A DNA stretch of 64,000 nt, taken from NCBI RefSeq assembly GCF_964019385.1, contig NC_088649.1, forward strand, positions 15,672,847 to 15,736,846. Reading direction: 5' to 3'. This document shows positions 30,109 through 41,108 of the stretch, one piece after another. The notes beneath the pieces are model-generated. The model saw only the letters and a list, made by a program, of their open reading frames with translations, was not told the origin of the DNA and did not search any database. This stretch comes from Sycon ciliatum (lineage: Eukaryota; Porifera; Calcarea; Leucosolenida; Sycettidae). The number at the start of each line of letters is the position of its first letter. Position 1 is the stretch's first letter. The position numbers and the translations under genes were made by a program.

Positions 30109-31632
30109 TCGCATCCGTCTGCCGCTGGCCAGGCGCCCCAGCCGCCAATTCAAGCTCCCAGCAATCCCAGCAATCCCAGCTACCACTGCGCGGGCTCGCC
30201 GTACGTCCGTAGTCCCCCAGCCCAGCATCTGGCATCTCTGCTCTTTTCTTGTTGTTTTGTTTACCCTACTCTACTAACCCACCTACAATTTCCGCTGGCA
30301 ATGATCCATGCCCTCGCCAGGGCGAACCCTTCTTGGTCTATCTTACCACTCTGTGTGCTTAATGGGCTTATCCGGCCCCTTAGAACCCCCCTTTTCTTTT
30401 TGGGAGGAAGGGGGGGGGGGGGCGACACCCCGCAGGCCCCGAGCCGGCGACCGCTGTACTCGGGGGCGCTCCATATGTACGCTATACGTGTGGCCCGCAT
30501 GGCGCAAACAAAATACGGGCCAGGCACTGTGTTGCCATGCTACCGAGGCAAATTGTAGAGGGCGTTAAGCCTACCTAGCAGGTGTAGGTTTGCCTGTATA
30601 CTATGGGCACGGCTCCGTGAGCCTGACCTACTCGCTGTCTTGTGCTCTGCGTGTATATCCAGGCTCGCAAGCCGCGCGCATAACATCCCGCCGGATGTCC
30701 ACCTCCCGCCGGAGGATCGCCTACAGACACCACCGCCGCAAGCAACGGCTCCGCGAGCCAACGCGGATCAGACTCAATGTGCTGAATTGTGCACATTTTG
30801 ATCCTGGATTGGCAAGTATTGTGTACAGCAGTGCATGCGTCGGTTCAACATCGTATTTCGTTGTATACGGCGAAGTCGCTTCACAAGGAGAAAATCGACA
30901 GGGGGCGGGAATTAGAGAGGAGGCGGATCAACGGTACTTTATGGTACATGTATTCATTGCATTGCTTACAATAGAGCGAATTAAAGACTAGATGGATGAA
31001 TGCATAGAGATAATTAACCCCAAATGTTCTACAATTAGGCCTGGGCAGATAATGCTAGTTATTTTGTGGGATATTGCTAATGGCAATGCCAGAAAAACTG
31101 TACCATAATGCTACTTGCTTGTTGCAAATCACACACCATAACGCTACTTATAATTCTGGCATTTTCCACCCATGCCTATCTACAATCCACAAGTCACAGT
31201 TTGTACAACAGACTATGAGTGGAAGTAAGGTCTTTGTATTAGTCAGAAGCATAACATGCCGTGTAAACAACTAATCAATGGTAAATCACACACCACGACA
31301 TCCATCAGAGATAGCTAGCATACTACAGAACTTTTTAATAATACCAAGAATAGTCTTATCGGAGCAAGAACACAAGCAAATGTATGGGAAGTAAACTAAT
31401 ACAATACAGCGCTAGTAGGTATTGGTACCGTACGTGCGTGTTGCCTTTTGCCTAGCACTTCTTTCTTCTCCTCTTCTTTTCCTTCCTCGGCTTTTGCCGG
31501 ATCTGTCTGACATGAGGCTTCAACAGCTTAGGTGTTATGGCGAGCGACTGGGATGACTGGGATGAAATGAACCCTTTTTTTTATTATTATTATTTTTTTA
31601 CTATGTTCACATACCGAACTCATAAATAATAC
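30109..31632. other. Unrecognised sequence with G-rich run
   Basis: Contains repeated CAGCAATCC words at 30160-30180 and a G tract at 30409-30422. 31020-31180 shares ATAATGCTA/CATAATGCT words with 840-950. There is no recombinase, integrase or exon that I can support. Confidence 0.4.
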
Positions 31633-31952
31633 CAAGAGTACATAACCCCCCAGAGTGTGCAACTCCCACATACCCTGTTGTCCCGACAGAATTTCAAGTT
31701 GACGTCATTATTTATGACGCAATGCTCCTTGCAGCAGTGATTTGCAACATGTGTACGGGTGTCAACGCATCACACGTTTTTCTTTGCAATAATTTGTACA
31801 GGATCGATCGGCTTCGGTCAACCAGAGGTTCCGGATTCGTCTGATAATCCGTGTACAGTGCGCATTGCATCATCAAAATGACGTCAACTTGAAATTCTGT
31901 CGGGACAGCACCCATAGTGGAGTTGCACACTCTGGGGGGTTATGTACTCTTG
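31633..31952. mobile_element. Foldback MITE with 7-bp TSD
   Basis: Arms of about 85 bp start CAAGAGTACATAACCCCCCA (right arm; the left differs by small changes) and include CAGAGTGTGCAACTCC and TCCCGACAGAATTTCAAG. The flanks are ATAATAC on both sides (31626-31632 and 31953-31959). No coding sequence. The superfamily cannot be fixed; 7-bp duplications are uncommon among the better-known groups. Confidence 0.8.
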
Positions 31953-32208
31953 ATAATACAGAAAGACTATGGTACTGAGACAAGGACAAACGTGACAACT
32001 ACTGAGAAGGGGCTGCACCGAGATGCAGCAGTGATGGTGGGGCATTGATGGCTCTGCCGACCTGAGGTCTCGGCATCACGGCCAGAAACATGCACCAAAA
32101 ACAAAAGATAGAGCTGAAAGGGTCAGCAAAACTAAAAAGAAAGCAGGGGCAAACAACAGCTAGTACTAGTGTGCAGCGCATTTGTAGCAATGGGAGTCGT
32201 TGACGGGG

Positions 32209-32756
32209 CACTAGAATGTAGGTGGGTCGACAGGCAGAATGTCCGTGGACCATCGCCAATCCCGTCGGCGGAGGTATTCGTTGACGTTGCACTTAAACTT
32301 TTGAAGATTTTGCGAGTTGGGGCGGAGTCTAGAAAAGCTGGCGGCAGGGAATTCCACAGCTGGATTGCACAATGTGGGAAGCTTGGCGCGGTACGGGATT
32401 TCGTAGCTGGTAACTGTGGCCGGCGGCCATGCGGAGATCGTTTCGAGTGCGAGTGGCGTCACGGGGCTTAAGCCTTTGCTGGAGGACTGCTAGCAATTGA
32501 GTCGAACCGGTGATGAAATGCAGTTTGTACGTGTATGTTAATGCAGCAACGTATCGCCGTAGGCTGAGGCTCTGTAGCTCCATCCCGGGACCAATGATGC
32601 GCAATGCACGGCGTTCGATGCTATCTAGGCGTGCAAGATGTTGTTGTTGTTTGGCTTTATTTAGAGTGGAGTTCCAAAACAGGCCTAAACCTAATGATAA
32701 TGGTCCCATAAGATGGTGTTGTAACCTCAACCGCATGTATTCATCGATGTCTTGAT
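32209..32756 (-). pseudogene. LINE RT thumb and C-terminal tail fragment
   Basis: Reads LDSIERRALRIIGPG, then YVAALTYTYKLHF and, after a frameshift, DWRWSTDILPVDPP, matching the C-terminal end of CR1-like LINE RTs. It is the same region as 53673-54200 but from a diverged copy. Its upstream end abuts unrelated sequence at 32757-33150. Confidence 0.7.
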
Positions 32757-33080
32757 TGTATAGCCATCTTGGCTAATGAATCCTCACTTCTCTGTGTTCA
32801 GGTCCAGGTGCTGAAAGCATGGCCCCGGAAGCCCCGTAGGCATTCTACCACCCAGCTCTATTCATGTCTGCTTCAGAGATTTGGTGCGTGCACGTGCAGC
32901 TGCATGTGTGTACTCCGCCGCTAGGTTCTGCGCTAGGTTCTACGCGCACAGGACTTGCTACTCTTTGCGCGCCAACTCTGTTCTACGGGACACATACTTC
33001 TGCTTTTGGGAATATAATCTGGTACTGGTTGTTGCTCTCGGGGAGTTCTCGGAGAGTTGTGGAAAGAAAGGCTTGAGTTT

Positions 33081-33887
33081 TCAAGGTGACTGGACTGTCT
33101 TGAGTTTGAGTGTGTGAACGGCGACCACCGAGTATAGACGAACCATAACAGATGGGAGGGAGCAGCTTTCATCCAGACGAGCGGAGCATACTCCAAAACA
33201 GGCCGTACAAACCCCTTGTACACCGTGAGGCAGCCTTCTCGAGAGATAGGGCGCAGCTCGCTGCAGGAGGCCCAAACGCTGTTTGCCACGTATCGACACT
33301 GCACGGATGTGCTCCGCGAAGGACAGTTTCGGATCAAAATTCACCCCCAAGAGCTTTATTGTGGATGACTCTGGCACAGTGTTGCCTCCAAAGAGGAGAG
33401 AGGGCAAGGCTAGCTGTGCTCTTTCCAGCGTGACTGTCTTAGCCTGGGATTTCGACGGCTGAAACGCTACACGCCACCCCTCGCCCCAGTCTGACAGATG
33501 ATTGATGGTGTCCTGGAGCAAGGCAACATCAGTGGGGAGGTCGTTACGGAGAAGAGTGTACAATGTCGTATCGTCAGCATAGGCTTCCAGCTGCGTGTTC
33601 CCAGGAAGGCATGTTGATACGCCGTTAATGTATATGAGAAACATGGTTGGCCCCAAGATGCTGCCTTGTGGGACTCCCGCCTTGATGGGGTATGGACGGG
33701 AGGTTGCACCACCGACAACACACTGTATGCTTCGGTAAGACAGGTGCGATGTCAGCCATGCAAGGAGGATTCCTTGGATGCCACATTGCTGAAGCTTGAA
33801 GAGGACACCTGCATAAGAGACCTTGTCGAAGGCTCCAGAGATGTCAACTGCAAGTACGCGTGCTGCGCCCCGTGTCCGATAGAGCAT
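33081..33887 (-). pseudogene. CR1-like LINE RT core
   Basis: Part of a long minus-strand LINE relic spanning about 33150-35690. This segment holds RT blocks VLAVDISGAFDKVSY, AGVPQGSILGPTMFLIYIN, the intact catalytic AYADDTTLY and LLGVNFDPKLSFAEHI. Toward the end the frame shifts around YKGFVRPVLEYAPLVWM, and homology stops near 33155. Confidence 0.8.
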
Positions 33888-34777
33888 GCCCAGGAGTGGT
33901 GTAGCACAATAAGAGCGTCGGCTGTACCCAGATTCCGTCTGAAGCCAAACTGATTCGCTGCAAGCAGTGAGTTACCCTCGAGGTAGTTCGTAATTTGCAT
34001 GTTGATAATGGTCTCCATTACTTTGGATATCACACTAAGGAGAGATACAGGGCGGTAGTTCTTGAGCTGTGAGCGAGATGAGCGTTTATGCACAGGAACA
34101 ACATTGGCGAGCTTCCAGGCCTCAGGTTAGTATCCATGCCGGAAGCACAATGAGAAAAGCTTGGTCAGGACCGGTGCGAGCACCGAAGCGCATTCTTTCA
34201 GGACACGGGGGGAGATGCTGTCCGGCCCCGTGGCTTTCGACGCGTCGAGACGGCGCAGGAGGCGGTGAACAATCGGGATGCGGAAGTGGACGTGGGTGAG
34301 TTGTAGATGTGGGTGAGGCACGATGTAGGTCCCTGTCACCCAGGCTGCACTTGCCAGCAAAGAGGTCACCAAAGCAGTCAGCCTTCTCCTTGCTGGTGAT
34401 GTGTTCCTTCCCGGCATTGTCGAGGAGGAGGGGATGTCAGAGTTTCGGCCAAGACTGCATGCTCCTTTCAGGTTGCACCACCATGCCTTGTCGCGAAGCG
34501 AGCCGCAGGTGAGCCGGGCCCGAAGGTGCCAGTCCTTCTCCTGCCTGGAGTGCTGAAATGTGGTGGCGCGGGTAACAGAGTCGATGAAGGATTGCTTCTT
34601 GACGTCATTGCCGAGGTCGTGCCGCCATTTCCTCCATTCGCTGTCCTTGATACGCATCACTTGTGTGCACTCAGGGGTCCACCACTTGGGATCAGATGAG
34701 CGGAGGACGAGAGTCTTATGGGGAATGAACTGGTCCATGCCTGCAGCGATGGTATTGGTGACTTGTAAGCAAGACAA
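33752..34777 (-). pseudogene. CR1-like LINE linker and early RT blocks
   Basis: Upstream part of the same relic: DPKWWTPECTQVMRIKDSEW (post-endonuclease linker), RLDASKATGPDSISPRVL, LFSLCFRHGY. After a frameshift near 34100 it continues SQLKNYRPVSLLSVISKVME and QFGFRRNLGTADAL. At least two frameshifts separate it from the RT core. Confidence 0.75.
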
Positions 34778-35023
34778 CTCTGGATCGTCCGTGATAATGG
34801 AGGCCCAAGGGACAGCCTTGAGGTGTGCTCTGAGTCGCCCCCAGTCAGCACAATTGTATTTGTATTGTATTTATATCATTATCTCATGGCACATCATGAT
34901 GACGGCCAGTAAAACTGAGACAAGGGTGAACTGTGTAACGCCACACAGTACGCGTGGTGGCCTCTCCCCGGCATGGTGAAATGGTCGGGAATTGACCTAT
35001 CACAGTTCCATGATCTGAGCGTC

Positions 35024-35690
35024 CTAAAGGGGCAAGTAAAGTGGTGCTGATGGGTTGTTGGAAAGTGGAGGGATTAGGTCTAGTGTGTTGGCACCTCGAG
35101 TGGGCTCTCGGACATGTTGCGTGAGCTCGTGGGTTATACAAAGATCCTCGAGGGCATCCCAGGCCGGGGTTGACTTCGCGCTACCAAGCCAATCTGCACT
35201 ATGCACGTTGAAATCCCCAGCGAGGATTATGTTCGGGGACAGCTCTTTGGCCTGAGGTAGTGTATCGTCAAGTGAATCGATGAGACAGAGGTCGGTGGGG
35301 CTACAGGAGCCTGGACGGTACACAGAGCCGATCACCAAGCTTGTGCCACCATGGAGGCGGACTTTAACCCAGAGTGTTTCGTGTTCTTCAGACTGGAGTT
35401 GGTCTAGATAAGCAGAAGTAAGGGTGGACTTGATTCACACAGCGATACCTCCTCCGTGCTCGTTCCGGTCTGTGCGATGTGGCATGCCGTATCCAGGGAT
35501 GGACGAGTCAAGGCTAGTTATGGCACCAGCAGAGAATTTAGTTTCAGTGATAATTGCTACATCTATGTCGTGCTGGTTGAGTGCATGCCTCAGGTCGTCC
35601 AGCTTGTTACGAAGGCTACAGGCATCAGTCACCAGCAGTTTGAGTCCTGTTGGAGAATTAGGGTCACCCAGTGCTGACGTCATTCTTTAT
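35024..35690 (-). pseudogene. CR1-like LINE endonuclease region
   Basis: First part of the relic: VAIITETKF (catalytic Glu), GGGIAV, after a frameshift GSVYRPGS, ILAGDFNVHSADWLGS and ELTQHVREPTRGANTLDLI, then LGRSDHGTV (catalytic His) in yet another frame near 35020. Order and spacing match a normal LINE endonuclease. Multiple shifts make it inactive. Confidence 0.75.
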
Positions 35691-37523
35691 CATTGGTCAA
35701 CTGGCATGATAGTTGCATCAAACTTGGCCTCGGTCACAACAGCGATGTCAACATTGTGATGCGTGACAGTGTGGACAAATTCTCCAAATTTGTTTGCTAA
35801 GCAAAAGCATTAGTCACCAGGAGGCGCAGTGACTGGGTCGAGGAGGTAGGTTGTGCTGTGGGTGTTACATTATAGTTATAGTTCTGCATTTTTTTTAAAG
35901 TCACGATTAGACTCTGGCAAGCGGACTAAATCCTGAGCCTGGAGCTAGATTTGTTGGTTTCCGGGAATCCTTCTTCTTCACCCCAGTTGCCAATGTATGG
36001 ATATTTGTTTTCGCTCGGATACGATACATACGTTCAAAGTGAGTGAGATCCTGGTAACTCGAAGGAGCATCAGGCCAGACCTGTTTAGAACATACAGGAC
36101 GCTGTACAAGCCATACACCGGCGGTCTGTTCATACCAATACTTGATGGCACTAAACAGAGGAGTAGAACGCTCGGGATCCAGAGACTTTTCGTAGTACTT
36201 GAAATGAAAGAAAAACTGGACAATAACACGTATAGCTTCTTTCTGTCCTGCTCCGCAAGCCGGCAGGAATTACCTTCAAAATCCGGTAGAAACATTGTCA
36301 CCACTACAACATCACTCTCGAATAACGGGGCACCCTAGCAAAGTCTGCTCTCATTTGGTTCTTTTCGGTCTAGAGCCAAAACAGTCGTTGGATCTGCGAG
36401 ATGAGTGGAACGAAGCATAATAATAATTATGATAGTAACATACTTCACAGAGTCTTCGCAGCTCTAGAAATGTGAGGCCCTCCTCGCGAGCAGGAAAATC
36501 CATGACAAACGAAGACCTCAGTTAACCGAAATGTATCAGCACGTTCAACGGCAACACATCAATTTGGTAAAGAGGAAACTGAATAACTAGACAAACTGTG
36601 ACCTATTTTGCTAAAAAGTATATGAAACCCACGTATCATCAAGGTGTGTATTTGTTTGGGCCGTCGACATGCCTGGCGATATCCCGTACCTGTCCCGTAC
36701 CGTACCATCAATATGTGTGTTTGTGACAGACGGACCTACGTCTGGTGCTATCCCGTACCTGTCCCTATTAAATACACAAGCTCGGCCGATCGGGGAGCAA
36801 ACGTCTCTCTGTCCCATAAGCTGCCACATACCAACTAAATACAAAACCATGCACTTAACACGAGCTAACTGTTACTTGCACGCGTTGCCCATTTCACGAA
36901 CCCAAGCAAAGGGATTGGACTACTATTATAACCAAGAGTACTCTTGTTATAACGAATGAACAAAGTCACTAGATTACACCTGCACCAGAGATGAAGGCGA
37001 CAGCGCCAGCCATCAATAAATTTGGTCACTACCATATATGCTGATATTTGACCGCTTAGAGATCACAAGTTTCTGTGGGGGTCAATAATATGGAATATAA
37101 TTTTACCTCATTGGCTCAATAGGTCAATGTATCACTACAAAAAGGTCAGAAAATCCGATTATACGGAGATCAAAAGGAAAAGAAGGAAAAAACCAAAAGT
37201 GGATGAAGTGAGAGAAAAATAACGATCCGTAATAAATTCTGCAAATACTTTTGCTTAACTCATATTCAAACTGATTGAAACGTTTTTGCAATACAATGAT
37301 GAAGCCAATCAACGGAAGCAAAAAAGCATAAAAGCATAGCGTAGGGCCCTGAGCTTCCAAGCTCTCTCGTTTAAGTTGAGAAGAAGTAGCGACGACCCGG
37401 CCATTATGGAATCCAATACACCACACCACCACATTGCGCTCTTGGCCAATCCAAACTCTGCACTCACATAACCATCACTTCAGCGAGGACAGTTCCAGTG
37501 TATAGATTGATATTGACAATGGC
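35691..37523. other. 1.8 kb without recognised genes
   Basis: 36655-36775 contains two diverged copies of a segment with ATCCCGTACCTGTCCC. 37419-37500 (TTGCGCTCTTGGCC onward) recurs at 58674-58720, marking the start of the Penelope-related area. No exon supported. Confidence 0.4.
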
Positions 37524-37567
37524 CCTCCAGACAGCTGTTTCGCTCCTCCTGAGCTCATCAGTGGAGG
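37524..37567 (-). ncRNA. Hammerhead ribozyme, type I, all elements canonical
   Basis: On the minus strand: stem I CCTCCA (37567-37562) pairs with TGGAGG (37529-37524). CTGATGA is at 37561-37555, and stem II GCTC-AGGAG-GAGC follows. GAAA is at 37541-37538, stem III is the self-complementary ACAGCTGT, and the unpaired C at 37530 is the expected cleavage nucleotide. Every conserved core position is present. It sits 60 bp from an inverted Penelope-type terminal repeat. A diverged half (GAAACAGATGTCTGAAGG) lies at 58730-58747 on plus. Confidence 0.88.
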
Positions 37568-37626
37568 CATATGATGTTGAATAATATTATGAACGAAGTA
37601 GCGGTGAGGCATCCTGCAGCTTCATA

Positions 37627-37801
37627 ACTCGAAGAGAATTGGTGAGCACACATGCTCATTCCCTGGGCACTGCAAATTCACGACTCAATTCATTTTACAG
37701 AATCATACTCAACGTTTTGGCAAATTGCCATCATCAGGATGCAAAATGAAGTGGAAGTCTGCCAAGGAGCAATTATATACACTAATTTGGTGTTCTTAGG
37801 T
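37627..37801 (-). repeat. Penelope-type terminal repeat, inverted copy 1
   Basis: The complement of 39165-39342 and a direct match of 61740-61921 (shared GCACACATGCTCATTCCCTG, TTGGTGTTCTTAGG). On the minus strand it holds a decayed hammerhead core (CTGATGATGGCAATTTGCC followed by AAAAC instead of GAAAC). Confidence 0.8.
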
Positions 37802-38921
37802 GAAATTTACCACCAGCTAGAGGGAGTTGCAATGGGCAATAATCTAGCACCACCATTCGCAATATTGTTCATGCACTCTCTGGAAACGCACCTTCTGGCT
37901 GAGTCACCGGTTCTGCCTGTGCTTTACAAACGGTACTTTGATGATGTGATCTGGACCCACGGTGAGAAACGCCTCTTGGAGCTAATACAGCACTTCAATG
38001 CAGGACAAGACCGACTCAAGTTCACCTACGAGCTCAGCAGTAGCAAAGGCTGGATTGATTACATGGACGTGACGATTGCCATACAACAGTCGGGCCAGAT
38101 GACGTACAAGCTCTTCCAAAAGCCATGCAATAGTGGATTGCTGATAGACTACGCATCTGCTGTGCCCCATCACATCAAACTTGCCGTTGCCAAGTCTCAA
38201 TTCTTAAGAGCACAACGTCTGTCTTCCAATGACACCATGTGTAAAGAAAATGAACAGAAAATTCAAGACCAACTTCAACTCAACCACTATCCAGAGAGCC
38301 TCATCATCAATGCCCGAGAAGCAGCAAGGAAACCCCAAGCGTCGCCGCCAAGGTAATCCGTGTTGTGCGTTTCTGAAGCTGCCATATAAGTCGGACAGGG
38401 TGCATCATCCGGAAGCTATCCGGAAGCACAAGCTACCAGTCCGGGTGGTTTATGAGCATGCGGGTAGCCTCAAACGTCAGCTCTGTCACTCAGCACAAAG
38501 TCCGCCCAGCTGCATTAAGGAGCCCAACATCAGAAAGACAAAGAGAAGAGGACGCCCAATGGGACCGTGTCTGACTTGTGAGTCGGGTGGAGTGAAATTA
38601 TGTTTGAAGAAGAATGTGATAAAAACGGCTGCAATGCAAGTTGTGCAGGGAAAATACATCGGAGAGACGGGTCGCACACTTGAGACGAGACTGGACGAAC
38701 ACAACGGTGAAGCTCGTAGGCGCACTGTGGATAAGCATGGGGTGACCACATGCGAGCTAAGCATGCGAGGATCAACCTAGGTGTCGGGGACAGCGTCTTC
38801 TCGGCAGTGTCTGTGGTTGCAAGAGCCAGTGACAGGGCAAGCCGCAAATTCCGAGAGGCAGTAGAGATCAGAAACGAAGGCCCAGAGATCAACACCAGTG
38901 CTGGATGGTCATTACTCTAAA
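37799..38921 (+). pseudogene. Penelope-like element: 5'-truncated RT plus GIY-YIG endonuclease
   Basis: RT begins mid-domain directly at the inverted terminal repeat: YHQLEGVAMGNNLAPPFA, then the catalytic RYFDDV and WIDYMDVTI. After a frameshift near 38330 comes the connector (LKLPYKSDRVHH, LPVRVVYEHAGSLKRQL) and the endonuclease with KYIGETGRTLETRLDEH, the second half of GIY-YIG; the GIY half is degraded. A second shift near 38760 leads to the C-terminal end (KFREAVEIRNEGPEI, stop at 38921). Penelope elements are telomerase-related retroelements in which this nuclease nicks the target. Truncation and shifts make this copy dead. Confidence 0.85.
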
Positions 38922-38939
38922 ACAGTCACACCACACTGG

Positions 38940-39345
38940 CTACCTAGGTGACAGTATTTTCTGGAAAACACTGACATGGTCACATTCGTGTATTGCTTGC
39001 GAGAACCTGTTCAGACATTTCTCAAGTTATCTGGTGACATCTGCGCTGTGCTAACTTATTACCAACACCCAGCATATGAGTCAGTGAAAACTTGTGATCT
39101 TTCACTAGTTTTAGACATGTCATATTTCTAGCACTGAGGTAACATGTGCAGTCATAGAAATATTATGAACACCTAATAACACCAAATTAGTGTATATAAC
39201 TGCTCCTTGGCAGACTTCCACTTCATATTGCATCCTGATGATCGCAATTTGCCGAAACATTGAAAATGATTCTGTAAAATGAATTGAGTTGTGAATTTGC
39301 AGTGCCCAGGGAATCAGCATGTGTGCTCACCAATTCTCTTCGAAT
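38940..39345 (+). repeat. Penelope 3' UTR and terminal repeat, copy 2
   Basis: 38945-39175 is the complement of 62556-62800; 39165-39342 is the complement of 37627-37801. Together they form the element's 3' end. A hammerhead core is preserved at 39235-39257 (CTGATGA, GCAATTTGC, GAAA), but the pairing after GAAA and stem I are imperfect. Confidence 0.75.
39235..39272 (+). ncRNA. Decayed hammerhead-like motif
   Basis: CTGATGA at 39235-39241, stem II GCA/TGC, GAAA at 39254-39257, then CATT-GAA-AATG as possible stem III. The A-U closing pair at the cleavage site is lost (A opposite A), so activity is unlikely. Confidence 0.5.
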
Positions 39346-39600
39346 AATAATAACAATACTCAAATCTGTGGACAGCAACTGTTTCGCTCTGTTAGAGCTC
39401 CTCAGCACAGCTCAGAGGACCGAAGCGCAGCTCTTCGCAATGAAATACGTTTCCGTGAAGCAAAGCATTTTGATAAAGACCTGCAAACCCCGCCAAGAGT
39501 GCTCGAAATGCTCCAAGAGCAGTGAGCGTTGCACAGGGTGAGCGGCAAGGGTTCGTGATAAGGTAAGAGTGCTCAACCTAACATAAATAATAATAATTAA

Positions 39601-40465
39601 AATAAGTATTCGCATGCAATGACGCAAATCCACACAATTCAGTAGACACTTCTTTTCTATCAAACGTTTTCTTTCCCTTCTCTTCACGATAGTACAGGGA
39701 ATGTTGTAAATTTGAAAAAAACACATAACTACATAGCGCGATTAATAGTATAAGTGAAGCGGACATTACAAAATGATGAATGAGAATACATGTATCTAAA
39801 ATGGTTGTTCCTAATCGATTTTCTTGAGACTATCATCAGGGAAAAATCGTCTCACAATAGAGGCTATACGGAGAAACAAACTACTTATAGGTTATAGGAT
39901 AGTGGGAAGTATACAAGGTGAGGTGTGAAAAGAAAAAAAGAAAGTGGGAGAGAAGACGAAAGAAATTAGAAGAAAAGATGTGAGAGTGTTCCGACGGTGT
40001 GAGCTACTTTTTTTCTTTTCACACCTCACCTTGTATACTTCCCACTATCCTATAACCTATAAGTAGTTTGTTTCTCCGTATAGCCTCTATTGTGAGAAAT
40101 TTTTTCCCTGATGATAGTCTCAAGAAAATCGATTAGGAACAACCATTTTAGATACATGTATTCTCATTCATCATTTTGTAATGTCCGCTTCACTTATACT
40201 ATTGATCGCATTAATAAAGTTATTGTCTCCTCTTCGCCTTTTCATAACTATATAGAGAATGAAAGAAAGAAAAAAGTCAACACTTCCACATAGGTGTTGA
40301 AGTGTTGACTTTTTTCTTTCTTTCATTCTCTATTATAGTTATGTGTTTTTTCAAATTTACAACATTCCCTGTACTATCCTGAAGAGAAGGGAAAGAAAAC
40401 GTTTGATAGAAAAGAAGTGTCTACTGAATTGTGTGGATTTGCGTCGTTGCATGCGAATACTTATT
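39601..40465. repeat. Large nested inverted repeat of Penelope-type ends
   Basis: Left arm 39601-39941 is complementary to 40007-40218 (inner part) plus 40338-40465 (outer part). The right arm is interrupted by 40219-40337, most of which is its own hairpin. The inner arms include CTGATGATAGTCTCAAGAAA, a decayed hammerhead core, in opposite orientations (near 39838 on minus, 40109 on plus) and the conserved CGCATTAATAAA end shared with 6141-6222. It looks like two Penelope 3' ends in head-to-head orientation. Confidence 0.85.
40244..40342. repeat. Perfect-type hairpin, arms about 43 bp
   Basis: Left arm from ATAACTATATAGAGAATG to AAAGTCAACACTTC (ending 40286); right arm starts GAAGTGTTGACTTTTTTC at 40299. 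Loop of 12 nt. Only one indel is seen between the arms. Confidence 0.9.
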
Positions 40466-40532
40466 ACGAAACTGTTTTCCCACCGCCTCCAAACTACTGT
40501 TTGAATAATAATATTAATAATAATAATAATTT

Positions 40533-40795
40533 GTGTAGTGGTGTGGGCATGTGTGGATTTGGCATTTATGTGTATGTGAGAAAAGGGAGAGAGTGTGGGT
40601 GTATGTTTGTGTAGTGGTCTGGGCATGTGTGGATTTGGCATTTATGTGTATGTGAGAAAAGGGAGAGAGTGTGGGTGTATGTTTGTGTAGTGGTGTGGGC
40701 ATGCGTGGATTTGGCATTTATGTGTATGTGAGAAAAGGGAGAGAATGTGGGTGTATGTTTGTATAGTGGTGTGGGCATGTGTGGATTTGGCATTT
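40533..40795. repeat. 76-bp tandem repeat, about 3.5 copies
   Basis: The unit begins GTGTAGTGGTGTGGGCATG and recurs at 40533, 40609, 40685 and 40761 with only point differences. Any open frame across it is a by-product of repetition. Confidence 0.95.
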
Positions 40796-40978
40796 GTCCC
40801 CAGCTCTATTCTATATCATTCATGCCGGAACTACTGCTGCATAGCCCCAAGTCTGAAGACTTGGCAACTTCACGCCTGCACCTGACTCTTGCGCTATGAT
40901 ACGCGTCGCCTATGACACCCCTCGGAATTTCCCACCTTGCTCCCCCTTATGTTCTGGCTGCCCGTTTTGGATCCATCA

Positions 40979-41022
40979 GTTGCCTGATGATCGTAGAGAT
41001 ACGTGAAACTCGGAGTTGTGAC
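40979..41022 (+). ncRNA. Hammerhead ribozyme candidate beside (TAA)n
   Basis: Stem I GTTGC pairs with GTGAC (with wobbles). CTGATGA is at 40984-40990. Stem II CGTA-GAGA-TACG is flanked by a T-T mismatch. GAAA is at 41005-41008, stem III ACT-CGG-AGT follows, and T at 41017 is the expected cleavage base. It lies 25-30 bp before a (TAA)n tract, as if at a retroelement 3' end. Confidence 0.7.
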
Positions 41023-41045
41023 AAAGCTTCCAAACTCTCTCTTGT

Positions 41046-41108
41046 GTAATAATAATAATAATAATAATAATAATACGAAGTAATAATAATAATAATAACA
41101 GAATAATA
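41046..41108. repeat. (TAA)n microsatellite
   Basis: About 18 TAA units with a short interruption at 41076-41080. A shorter (AAT)n tract lies at 40505-40530. Confidence 0.95.

Noticed and set aside
30590..30991. Possible tyrosine recombinase of the DIRS-like element
   Set aside because: No recombinase signature (conserved R...HxxR...Y pattern) could be read in any frame downstream of 30108.
40357..40793. His/Pro/Thr-rich frames on minus
   Set aside because: Produced by the 76-bp tandem repeat.
40533..40795. CRISPR-like array
   Set aside because: Units are contiguous without unique spacers, and the genome is eukaryotic.
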